Under the pieces are notes generated by a model. It ran no database searches. It saw only the letters and a list, made by a program, of their open reading frames with translations, and was not told the origin of the DNA. A stretch of DNA of 48,068 bases from JAFDWI01 sp964544305 (GTDB lineage: Bacteria; Actinomycetota; Acidimicrobiia; Acidimicrobiales; Iamiaceae). The DNA lies in the NCBI GenBank assembly GCA_964544305.1, contig CAZJAZ010000017.1, positions 1 to 48,068 on the forward strand, written 5' to 3'. Shown piece by piece: positions 33,840 to 41,818 of this stretch. Each line of letters starts with the position of its first letter. Position 1 is the first letter of the stretch. Position numbers and translations under genes: made by a program.

Positions 33840-34538
33840 CGGCCCTGTCAATGTCGCAAGGTCGTCGTTGAGCGTGGCCCGAACTTGCGTGCACAAGGCT
33901 TTGTTGGTGAGTTGTTTTGACCTGCTGAACGCGCCCGTTCGGTAGCTCGCAAGCAGGCGTGCCTCGTCAAGGGCCGTCGCAACAACATCGTCAACGGCCA
34001 CGACCCGGTCAAGGTAACCCGCAAGTGCAGCACCGTTCGGGTCGTACACGTGCGCCCCCAATGTGGCTCGGGTGAACTCGGTGGGAAGCAAACGATCGCG
34101 GGCGTATTCAATAACAAAAATTGGCAGCGGCATGCCGATCGCCACTTCGGTGAGACCAAGTTTGAACGGCCCATCCGCGCCGACTCGAACATCACTCGCA
34201 AGAAGTAACAACGCGCCCATTGCAAGCGCGTGCCCAGTGCATGCCGACACAATCGGTAACGGAAACTCAGACATGGTGCACAACAATTCGGCACCACCAG
34301 CCACGAGTGAGCGCATCGCTTCTTCTGATTCGGTCATTGCGTTCAGGTCAAAGCCCGCCGAGAATTTTCCTTCACGGCCGACAAGTACGACCGCACGGGC
34401 CTCGGTTGCGGCGCGTTCGAGATGTGCATGAAAGGTTGTGAGCGTGGCCGGCCCGACAACGTTGGCTTTGCCGTCATCGTGGGTGATGACCGCGATCGAG
34501 TCGTCAAGGCGATAGGTGGGAAGTGCAGGGTCAGTCAT
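33825..34538 (-). CDS. Enoyl-CoA hydratase/isomerase (crotonase) family protein
   Basis: A 237-residue crotonase-fold protein acting on an acyl-CoA. The oxyanion-hole segments are GREGKFSAGFDLNAM (about 54-68) and ACTGHALAMGALLLLASDVRVG (about 98-119). Typical catalytic Glu positions of enoyl-CoA hydratases are not obvious; FKLGLTEVAIGMPLP carries one acidic residue of the right region, so isomerase or thioesterase activity is possible. TAGCGT (34552-34547, minus) lies 8 bases before ATG 34538, a leaderless start. No beta-oxidation partner is adjacent. Confidence 0.8.
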   Translation of the reverse strand: MTDPALPTYRLDDSIAVITHDDGKANVVGPATLTTFHAHLERAATEARAVVLVGREGKFSAGFDLNAMTESEEAMRSLVAGGAELLCTMSEFPLPIVSACTGHALAMGALLLLASDVRVGADGPFKLGLTEVAIGMPLPIFVIEYARDRLLPTEFTRATLGAHVYDPNGAALAGYLDRVVAVDDVVATALDEARLLASYRTGAFSRSKQLTNKALCTQVRATLNDDLATLTGPSPQG

Positions 34539-34590
34539 GGCGGGTCACGCTATCGCTGATCGATGTGTGCCGACCGAACCGTGGTGCACA

Positions 34591-35760
34591 TCAGTGGGGG
34601 ATCGCTACCTGGCCCTTTGTGCGCAAGGTATGAAATGCGGCATTGATTGCAGCGAGATCGGTCGTGCCAACAACGCGACCGTTGAGTTGGGTTATGAGCG
34701 CATGGCCAACCGGGTCATCAATAAGGTTTCTTGCAACGGTGAGGACGGCGTCGTTCTCTCGTGCACAGGTCACGCGCCCAATAGGAAATGCCAAGTCTCG
34801 TACACGAAGGCTGGCGCGAGCTTCTGCATCGCAGTTCGCAATCTGTGCCGCGGTCAATACTCCACTGATGGAACCATTTTGTGCTTGCCCACAAATGACG
34901 GGTGGAAGTTCTGAAAGCTTTCCAGTAGCAACGAGCTTGTCGATGGTTACATGATCAGGCACGATTGGCGGTTCGGGCCGCATGATCTGCCCAATCGTGA
35001 TCGATCCGAGTGTCGATTCGCTCTGTGCTCGGCGCAGTTCGCCAAAGGCGACCGATGCGATCCACCAGCCAATGAACATGAACCAAATGCCGTTGACAGC
35101 ACCTGTGGAGTCCATGGTTGTGACGCCGTAAGCAACCCCGGCGCTACCGAGCGCAATGCCCGCGTACGACGTCCATTTTGTGGCAACAAGCCGATTCCCC
35201 GTTGCGGCCCAAAGGCCCGCACCAAAGAGTTGTCCCCCGTCAAGGGGAGCGGCCGGAATCAGGTTGAAAACTCCAAGCAACACATTGACAAATGCCAACC
35301 ATCCAAGCACGACGCCAACGAGATCACCCGAACCGTTTCCGACACTGAACGGGTCGGGATTTCCTGGTACAAGTTGACGTGAAAGCCAAAAGAGTGCGCC
35401 GAGCCCAAGGTTTGAGAGTGGCCCTACGGCGGCAATCCAGAACTGTTGGGTGGGCGAGCGCGGTTCGGCCTCAAGTTCGGCGTAGCCGCCCAACAACCAC
35501 AACGTGATGCCTTTCACGCCGATTTTGGCCCGGCGTGCGGCGAGCGCGTGGCTCATTTCATGCACAAACAAACTCACAAAGAACAACAACGCGCCAGCAA
35601 CTCCCGCGACCCAGTAATCAATGCTGCTTGCGCCCCACACTTCATTTGGGAACTGATAGGTCGCCAGGATGTAGACGTAGAAGCCGGCGATCAGTAATAC
35701 CGACCACGACAGATGCACGCGAATTCCTGCGACACGTCCAAGTGGGATCTTGCCGTTCAT
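34591..35760 (-). CDS. Site-2-type M50 metalloprotease with CBS domains
   Basis: A 389-residue intramembrane zinc protease. FVHEMSHALAARR contains the HExxH zinc site (His67, Glu68, His71). NLIPAAPLDGGQLF carries the third ligand Asp. Five to six membrane helices span residues about 15-230. Residues about 250-380 form a CBS pair (TIGQIMRPEPPIVPDHV; RVTCARENDAVLTV). Such proteases cut membrane-bound substrates such as anti-sigma factors. CBS domains may sense adenosine nucleotides. GGAG lies 5-6 bases before ATG 35760, favouring it over GTG 35766. A palindrome precedes it. Confidence 0.88.
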   Translation of the reverse strand: MNGKIPLGRVAGIRVHLSWSVLLIAGFYVYILATYQFPNEVWGASSIDYWVAGVAGALLFFVSLFVHEMSHALAARRAKIGVKGITLWLLGGYAELEAEPRSPTQQFWIAAVGPLSNLGLGALFWLSRQLVPGNPDPFSVGNGSGDLVGVVLGWLAFVNVLLGVFNLIPAAPLDGGQLFGAGLWAATGNRLVATKWTSYAGIALGSAGVAYGVTTMDSTGAVNGIWFMFIGWWIASVAFGELRRAQSESTLGSITIGQIMRPEPPIVPDHVTIDKLVATGKLSELPPVICGQAQNGSISGVLTAAQIANCDAEARASLRVRDLAFPIGRVTCARENDAVLTVARNLIDDPVGHALITQLNGRVVGTTDLAAINAAFHTLRTKGQVAIPH

Positions 35761-35772
35761 GTGCACTCCATA

Positions 35773-35794
35773 TGGCCGATGACGTTATCGGCCA
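35773..35794. promoter_or_regulatory. 22-base palindrome upstream of the M50 gene
   Basis: TGGCCGAT (35773-35780), a 6-base centre and ATCGGCCA (35787-35794) form a perfect inverted repeat. TAACGT on the minus strand inside it could act as a -10. It may be an operator, or a hairpin at the end of the upstream zinc-ribbon gene. Confidence 0.4.
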
Positions 35795-35836
35795 ATGGTC
35801 GGAATCGACCGAACGTGCCTCGTGCCCGTTCGACGG

Positions 35837-36535
35837 CTAATTCTTCTCTGCACTTGGAGGGTGTGGCGCGCTTGCTGGTGGAGTGTTCGACACCGCAGCG
35901 GATGGGCCACCAAACGCAGAGATCTGTCCGGCTTCTTGATCAAGCCGGGCGAGCACCTGGTGAACGACTCCGGGTGGGACTTGGAGTGAACGGCCAAGCC
36001 GATCAATCATGCTGCGATTCTCTTTTGAGAATTCGCCGGTTGCGGTGGCGACGTGACCAATTTCGGTCATGAGGTGTTCACGTCCGGCCAAGTCGAGGTC
36101 AATGGTGAGTTGTTTGGCTTCTTCATCAATGCGGGTCACGTCAATGCTGCGTAAGTCGGCGTCAAGGTCGGTTTCGTTGTAGTGGGGCATGCCAGCCCCC
36201 CGAATGACATTGAGTGCACGTGCTCGGGTGGGCTCGTTATAGGGATCACCATCAAGGATGGCCAGAGCGGCGGCGGCTCGCGTTAAACGTTGCATTCGGG
36301 TAGCTAGATCCGAAGTGGGTGGCGATGTGATCACGTGCTCGTCGTATTGGCGGTGACAGGTCTGGCATTCGTAATAGTCGTCAACGACATCTTTGGGTAC
36401 GACCGGTATGAGCACGAATAACCAGTTCTTTGACTGTCGATGCACATAAACACGTTCGGAACCACATCCTGGACAAAAGAACGTCTGACTTGCGACATCT
36501 TTCCAACGCAGTTTCGTACCAATTGCAATGCTCAT
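35837..36535 (-). CDS. Zinc-ribbon protein with TerB-like domain
   Basis: A 232-residue protein. Residues about 20-60 form a zinc ribbon with two CxxC pairs (FFCPGCGSE; YECQTCHRQ). Residues about 85-200 are helical and resemble the TerB/DjlA fold with acidic positions (ALAILDGDPYNEPTRARAL; LAGREHLMTEIGHVATA). TerB-like domains occur in tellurite/stress systems, but the rest of that system is absent here. The C-terminus is Pro/Ala-rich. The frame extends upstream, but ATG 36535 opens directly before the zinc ribbon. It may be co-transcribed with the M50 protease gene 76 bases downstream. Confidence 0.65.
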   Translation of the reverse strand: MSIAIGTKLRWKDVASQTFFCPGCGSERVYVHRQSKNWLFVLIPVVPKDVVDDYYECQTCHRQYDEHVITSPPTSDLATRMQRLTRAAAALAILDGDPYNEPTRARALNVIRGAGMPHYNETDLDADLRSIDVTRIDEEAKQLTIDLDLAGREHLMTEIGHVATATGEFSKENRSMIDRLGRSLQVPPGVVHQVLARLDQEAGQISAFGGPSAAVSNTPPASAPHPPSAEKN

Positions 36536-36679
36536 GTGGGGGGCCTCAAAAATTGTGAAGACGTCGTACCCAGAGGTGTCGGGCTCTCTTAGCCTACTGA
36601 CCACGGATTGTAACGGTGACCGACCGCTCGCTAATTGAGCAATCGTGGGAATCTCGCCGGTGGCGGTAGCCTTGCCCGT

Positions 36680-37339
36680 GTGTCCGACACCAAAGAGCGT
36701 CTTGATGGGTTGATCGTTACCGCACGCGCGGTGGCAGAGATTTCTGGTTTGCTCGCGGCCGAACCGGATGCGGATGAATTGGCACTTTGGGTGCAGATCA
36801 CGGGCGTGAACGGTGCAGATTTTGCGTATGACCTTGCGTTTGAATCGGCCGACCACATGCAAGATGGTGACCAACTCTTCGAGTTCGAAGGCCTACGGGT
36901 TGTGGTGCCAGAAGCGTCGGTTGCCCCACTCGCAGGCGCCACTCTTGATCTGCCTGATGACGAAAATCAAGGCGGACTGGTTTTACGGAACCCCAACAAA
37001 CCGGATCCACTCGATGGGGTCGACCTGAGTGTCGAAGGTGATTTGGCTGACAAAGTGCAGGTTGTCCTTGAGAAGATGATCAACCCGATGCTGGCGCAAC
37101 ACGGTGGGTTCGCACAGCTTGCTGGCGTGCAAGACACAAGGGTGTTCGTCCTCATGGGTGGAGGTTGCCATGGATGTTCGATTTCGTGGTTGACGCTCAA
37201 GAGCGGCATCACAAAGACGATCATGGAAACATTGCCTGAGGTCACCGAAGTCGTTGACGTCACCGATCACGAGGCTGGTGAAAACCCGTTCTATAGCAGT
37301 GCGACAGGGGCCCAATCAGTGGTGTCTGACGCATCCTGA
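36680..37339 (+). CDS. nfuA: NfuA-like Fe-S cluster carrier
   Basis: A 219-residue two-domain protein. Residues about 1-100 resemble an A-type/HesB-like domain without its usual Cys triplet. Residues about 115-200 are the NifU C-terminal domain with GGGCHGCSISW, in which Cys163 and Cys166 bridge a [4Fe-4S] cluster across a dimer. It delivers clusters to target enzymes, including under oxidative stress. A LipA-type or LarE-type client is plausible (larE lies in the window) but unproven. TAGCCT (36667-36672) lies 7 bases before GTG 36680. It converges on dxs with a 15-base gap. Confidence 0.85.
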   Translation: MSDTKERLDGLIVTARAVAEISGLLAAEPDADELALWVQITGVNGADFAYDLAFESADHMQDGDQLFEFEGLRVVVPEASVAPLAGATLDLPDDENQGGLVLRNPNKPDPLDGVDLSVEGDLADKVQVVLEKMINPMLAQHGGFAQLAGVQDTRVFVLMGGGCHGCSISWLTLKSGITKTIMETLPEVTEVVDVTDHEAGENPFYSSATGAQSVVSDAS

Positions 37340-37354
37340 GGCGTCGTTGACGCG

Positions 37355-39247
37355 TCACCCAAGTCGCGCTGTCACCGTTTCCACAATGTTGTGAGCGTCA
37401 AGGCCGTGATCGCTCAGGATTGTCTCTGGCTGGCCTTGCGCAATGAACGCGCTTGGTAAACCCAGATTGACGACCCACGGTGGATGTGCAGCACTATTCG
37501 CGGCTGCTTGTTCAACGATGCGCGCCCCAAGGTTGCGTCCAACGCCGCCATCAACGAGGCCGTCTTCAATAGTCACGATTACTTCGTGGCGTACCGCATC
37601 TTCAATAAGTTCCTGATCGAACGGCTGCACGATCCGTGGGTCCCAAATTGTTGTTGCAACGCCCATTCCACTGAGGGTCTCGGCTGCAAGAACCGCTTCG
37701 TCAAGCATCTTGCCCACACCCACCAAACACACCCGGGCTCCCGCATCGTGTCGTACACGGCGGGCCGCGAAACCACTCCCAACGTTTTGCTCAGACGCAA
37801 GCGCGGCAGGAGTACGCGGCCATCGAATCGCAACCGGACCGGTGGCGGATTCGACCGCGTCGTGAAGCATCTGTTGGAGTTCCTGATAGGACGATGGTGC
37901 GAACACGGTCATGCCCGGAATTTTTGACATCCATACCATGTCGAACATGCCATGATGCGATGCGCCGTCAGGCCCGGTGACCCCCGCACGGTCAATGGCA
38001 AAAATCACTTTCAAGCCGTGCAATCCGACGTCATAGAGCGCCTGATCAAGCGCACGCGTGAGGAAGGTGGAATAAATCGCAACGACCGGTCGCAGACCAA
38101 CCATGGCAAGGCCAGCAGCGGCCGTCACCGCATGCTGCTCCGCAATGCCCACGTCAATGAGCCGATCGCCAAAACGTTCACCGAACGCTAAGAGACCAGT
38201 AGACCCAGGCATCGCCGCGGTGATTGCCACAATCTCGGGATGCACTTCGGCTTCTTTGATGAGGGCTTCGGTGAACGCCCCGGTATACGACGGTGGCCCA
38301 CCGGGTAGATGTTGGGGGCCGATCTCCGGATTAAACCGAGGCGCATCATGTAAACACTTTTCTTCATCGTCCTCGGCTGGAGGATACCCGCGTCCTTTTT
38401 GAGTGAGCACATGAACCACAACCGGTCCGTCGTCGTAGTCAGCGGCATTGCGCAACGCTCGTTCCAACGTTTCGATGTCGTGGCCGTCGAACGGACCTGC
38501 GTATCGCAGACCAAGCGTCTCAAAAAACGCGGTGGGCTCGATCATGTCACGGAGACCCGTCAGCGCACCTTCAAGACCCCACGCCAAATGGTCACCCACG
38601 ACCGGAACGTCACGCACGATGCGCGAAACTTTGGCGCGCTGGCGGAGATAGGACGGGTGCATCCGGAGCTTTGCGACGCTCTCTGAAATGCGAGAAACCG
38701 TGGGGGCGTAGCTTCGCCCGTTGTCGTTGAAGATGATGATGGCCCGACGGCCGCTGTGGCCAAGATTGTTGAGAGCTTCGTATGCGAGGCCGCCGGTCAT
38801 CGCGCCGTCGCCGAGTACCGCGATAACTCTGCGATCATGCACCCCGAGCTGTTCGAACCCGGTGGCGATGCCATAGGCGTAGCTCGCCGCGGTTGAAGCG
38901 TGACTGTTTTCGATCCAGTCATGGGATGACTCTGCGCGGCTGGGGTACCCTGACAATCCGCCAGCTTGGCGGAGCTCGGAAAAGCCGCCTTGTCGTCCGG
39001 TGAGAATCTTGTGAACATAGGCCTGATGTCCGGTGTCGAACAACAGAATGTCGTCGGGTGAATGAAAAACTCGATGCAACGCGAGGGTGAGTTCGACCGC
39101 ACCCAAATTCGACCCTAAATGCCCACCGGTTAAGGCGACCGACTGCACGATGAAGTGTCGAATCTCTGCGGCAAGTGCATCCAACTCGAGGTAGTCGAGT
39201 CGTCGAAGATCACCGGGAGTACGAATGCTGGAAAGATGTTCAGGCAC
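37355..39247 (-). CDS. dxs: 1-Deoxy-D-xylulose-5-phosphate synthase
   Basis: A 630-residue thiamine diphosphate enzyme that joins pyruvate and glyceraldehyde 3-phosphate, the first step of the non-mevalonate isoprenoid pathway. TPP region: GGHLGSNLGAVELTLALH, VLGDGAMTGGLAYEALNN and FNDNGRSYAPTVS; the second domain has GIAEQHAVTAAAGLA and FAIDRAGVTGPDGASHHG. Length is standard. GTG 39247 has GAGG 7-10 bases upstream, but that sequence lies inside a possible short ORF that ends 5 bases inside dxs, so translation may be coupled to it. The convergent neighbour is nfuA. Confidence 0.95.
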   Translation of the reverse strand: MPEHLSSIRTPGDLRRLDYLELDALAAEIRHFIVQSVALTGGHLGSNLGAVELTLALHRVFHSPDDILLFDTGHQAYVHKILTGRQGGFSELRQAGGLSGYPSRAESSHDWIENSHASTAASYAYGIATGFEQLGVHDRRVIAVLGDGAMTGGLAYEALNNLGHSGRRAIIIFNDNGRSYAPTVSRISESVAKLRMHPSYLRQRAKVSRIVRDVPVVGDHLAWGLEGALTGLRDMIEPTAFFETLGLRYAGPFDGHDIETLERALRNAADYDDGPVVVHVLTQKGRGYPPAEDDEEKCLHDAPRFNPEIGPQHLPGGPPSYTGAFTEALIKEAEVHPEIVAITAAMPGSTGLLAFGERFGDRLIDVGIAEQHAVTAAAGLAMVGLRPVVAIYSTFLTRALDQALYDVGLHGLKVIFAIDRAGVTGPDGASHHGMFDMVWMSKIPGMTVFAPSSYQELQQMLHDAVESATGPVAIRWPRTPAALASEQNVGSGFAARRVRHDAGARVCLVGVGKMLDEAVLAAETLSGMGVATTIWDPRIVQPFDQELIEDAVRHEVIVTIEDGLVDGGVGRNLGARIVEQAAANSAAHPPWVVNLGLPSAFIAQGQPETILSDHGLDAHNIVETVTARLG

Positions 39248-39302
39248 GATTTGCCTCGAAAATGGACGAGTTCAGGCTCGGGAAGGCGCCCCCGTTTGCC
39301 AT
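39240..39302 (-). CDS. Possible 20-codon leaderless ORF upstream of dxs
   Basis: An ATG at 39302 opens a 20-codon frame (starts MANGG, ends EANRA) with GC-rich third positions. It stops at TGA 39240, overlapping the dxs GTG by 8 bases (GTGCCTGA). TACCCT (39314-39309, minus) lies 6 bases before ATG, the leaderless arrangement. The gap from the upstream PAP2 stop is 4 bases. It could be a leader peptide coupling dxs translation to its own, or a small protein. No amino acid is enriched as in known attenuator leaders. The -10 overlaps the end of the PAP2 gene. Confidence 0.4.
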   Translation of the reverse strand: MANGGAFPSLNSSIFEANRA

Positions 39303-39306
39303 ATCT

Positions 39307-40302
39307 CTAGGGTACCGCGTGGCGACGTTGATCGTGGCTCTCGGGTGCGCATCTCTCAGGCTGCGTCACCTCGTGTCGTGCATCGCGTCGATCGGCAAGG
39401 CGATGTGTCCCAATTGCAATCAAGTACCCAACGCCGGTTCCAGTCGCGAGCACCACAAGACCGCCAACCGCGTCGAGCCAGTAATGGTTTGCGGTCACCA
39501 AAATACAAAACAGTGTGATGAACGGGTAGCACGTGGCCAATACCTTGATCCACCGGCGCTTGGCGCGTGGGGCGATGACCAGCGCGCTCCACGTCGACCA
39601 TCCAATATGCAGACTTGGCATGGCTGCGAATTGGTTGGACACGTGGGCCATCGCGTTCGATCCAAAGCTCCAGAGGCCACCAAAAGTTGCCAGCGTGTCG
39701 ATAAGACCAAACTGATGGCATGCGAGTCGAGGGTTTGCGTGCACGATTGAGGCGGGAAGACTGCAACCCCCGAACTCACCGGCGTAACTCAATAACCGAG
39801 GGGGCATGAGCGAGAATGCGGAAAATCCAATCAGCGCGAGCAGGGTTGTGAAGACCAGTGCGTTCCGCCATATGGCGTAGTCGCGAGGAAAGCGACGAAA
39901 GAGCCAAATTAGAGCGATGATGGGGATAATGAAGTGAAAAGATCCGTAGTAAATGTTCCACACTTTGATCCCGCCATGGCCGGGCAACCCGAGATACCAC
40001 TGTTGAAGTTTGGGTTCGATGAAAAGCCCGAAGAACTTTTCAATGTTGATGACATCGTGTGCGTGGCCCAATGCGATCGCGACGGTATCCGGGGAGATTG
40101 CAGAATTGATCGCATTGCCATTCGATCCAAAGGTGTTCCGAATGAACGTGTAGATCTCATACAGCACAATCACAAGCAAGATTTCACGCCACCAGCGAAG
40201 CCGCCTGCGGGCCGTTGGCTCATCGGGGATTGTTCTCCAAGATGCGTAATTGGACTCAACATCACCAATTGACAGTTTGTCGAGTCCGGACTTCACGGGC
40301 AT
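39307..40302 (-). CDS. PAP2-family membrane phosphatase/transferase
   Basis: A 331-residue integral membrane protein, with about six helices, resembling the PAP2/inositol-phosphotransferase (Aur1-like) group. The signature pieces are AAMPSLHIGWSTW (P-S-x-H) and NHYWLDAVGG (H-x3-D), both expected at the extracytoplasmic catalytic site. It probably moves or removes a phosphate on a lipid such as phosphatidate, polyprenyl diphosphate or inositol phosphate. The upstream extension of the frame is dropped because TATCGT (40314-40309, minus) lies 6 bases before ATG 40302. A polyprenyl phosphate role would fit the adjacent dxs (inference). Confidence 0.75.
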   Translation of the reverse strand: MPVKSGLDKLSIGDVESNYASWRTIPDEPTARRRLRWWREILLVIVLYEIYTFIRNTFGSNGNAINSAISPDTVAIALGHAHDVINIEKFFGLFIEPKLQQWYLGLPGHGGIKVWNIYYGSFHFIIPIIALIWLFRRFPRDYAIWRNALVFTTLLALIGFSAFSLMPPRLLSYAGEFGGCSLPASIVHANPRLACHQFGLIDTLATFGGLWSFGSNAMAHVSNQFAAMPSLHIGWSTWSALVIAPRAKRRWIKVLATCYPFITLFCILVTANHYWLDAVGGLVVLATGTGVGYLIAIGTHRLADRRDARHEVTQPERCAPESHDQRRHAVP

Positions 40303-40366
40303 CCGGGTACGATAAGGCGTTGAGCCATAAAGAAACCAACAAAGAACACGATTCGAAAGTCGCTTC

Positions 40367-41818
40367 GTGAGAAATTTTGATCTCGTTACGTCTACCCGAA
40401 AGGCCACGCCGGTGTCTCCAACCGACCTCATTGACTCCGACACGTTGACATCCACGCTGGCCGAAGCCATGGCCACCGGTGGAGATTTCGCGGAAATCTT
40501 CGCCGAAGATAAGACCTCAACGTCGGCTTACTTTGACGATGGCCGTATCGAAGAATTGGTTTCGGGCCGTGACCGTGGAGCTGGTATTCGCGTGGTCAAG
40601 GGTGAAACAACCGGATTTGCCCACACGGCTGATCTCACGCCAAACGGTCTACTCGCTGCGGCACGGGCGGCGGCTGCTGCTGCTCGCACCGGTGAGAATC
40701 GGGTTGTTGAGGTTGCGCTGTCATCTGATCCGATCGTGCACGCCACCGATGTTTCGGTCTTGCCTGGTGACGTGGCCAAGGCCGACAAAGTTGCGCTCTT
40801 GCAGCGTGCGAATGAGACAGCGAGGACTGGCGGCGCAGAGATTTCACAGGTCGCAGCGAGTTACGGTGACAGTCGTCGACGTCTGTTGATTGCGAATTCA
40901 GACGGGTTGTTGACCGGTGACGATCAAGTTCGCACCATGTTCAGCGTGTCGGCAGTTGCAACCGGCGACTCCGGTATGCAAACCGGACGAGAATCGGTTG
41001 GCCACACGGTTGGCTTCGAGTTGTTCGCTACGCGTGATGTGGATGATTTGGCGCGTGCGGCGGCCAAGCAAGCACGTACGAAACTCGCAGCACGGCCTGC
41101 TCCAACGGGTGAAATGCCCGTGGTGATTGGGCCCGGTGGTGGCGGCGTGTTGTTCCACGAGGCGTGTGGGCATGGGCTCGAGGCCGATTTGATTGCCAAA
41201 GGCGCATCGGTGTTCGGTGGGCGCCGTGGCGAGCTGGTCGCATCCGAACTCGTTACCTTGATTGACGATGGCACCGTTGCAGGTGAATGGGGTGCTTTTG
41301 GTTGTGATGACGAAGGGACACCTGCACAACGCAATACGTTGATCGAAAACGGTGTGCTCACCGATTACATGTGGGATTTCTTGAGGGCCCGCAAAGAAGG
41401 CCGTGCTCGGTCGGGCAATGGTCGCCGCCAGAACTACAAGTTTTTGCCGATGGTGCGGATGACAAACACGTTCATCTTGAATGGCGCCGATGATCCGGCC
41501 GGGATCGTTGCGGGCACCGACCACGGCGTCTACATCGCAAAACTTGGGGGCGGCCAGGTGAACACGGCAACCGGCGATTTCGTGTTCGGCATGACCGAGG
41601 CGTATCTCATCGAGAATGGAAAGATCACGGAGCCTTTGCGTGAAGGAAACTTGATTGGTAATGGTCCAGAAGTGCTGCGCAACATTGATGCCGTGGGCAA
41701 TGACTTTGCCTTTGGGCCGCCAGGAACTTGTGGGAAGGATGGCCAAGGAGTTCCCGTTGGTGATGGTGTGCCAACCTTGCGGGTCACCAAGTTGACCATC
41801 GGGGGTCAGGCGGCATGA
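40367..41818 (+). CDS. tldD: TldD-family metalloprotease subunit
   Basis: A 483-residue TldD protein, the zinc metalloprotease subunit that with TldE trims small peptides (for example microcin precursors in enterobacteria). FHEACGHGLEADL near residue 263 carries the HExxxH zinc motif (His264, Glu265, His269). The C-terminal Gly-rich KLGGGQVNTATGDFVFGMTEAYL includes the third-ligand area. The start is uncertain: GTG 40367 or GTG 40412, the latter giving a family-like N-terminus. It overlaps tldE by 4 bases (ATGA). Confidence 0.88.
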   Translation: MRNFDLVTSTRKATPVSPTDLIDSDTLTSTLAEAMATGGDFAEIFAEDKTSTSAYFDDGRIEELVSGRDRGAGIRVVKGETTGFAHTADLTPNGLLAAARAAAAAARTGENRVVEVALSSDPIVHATDVSVLPGDVAKADKVALLQRANETARTGGAEISQVAASYGDSRRRLLIANSDGLLTGDDQVRTMFSVSAVATGDSGMQTGRESVGHTVGFELFATRDVDDLARAAAKQARTKLAARPAPTGEMPVVIGPGGGGVLFHEACGHGLEADLIAKGASVFGGRRGELVASELVTLIDDGTVAGEWGAFGCDDEGTPAQRNTLIENGVLTDYMWDFLRARKEGRARSGNGRRQNYKFLPMVRMTNTFILNGADDPAGIVAGTDHGVYIAKLGGGQVNTATGDFVFGMTEAYLIENGKITEPLREGNLIGNGPEVLRNIDAVGNDFAFGPPGTCGKDGQGVPVGDGVPTLRVTKLTIGGQAA

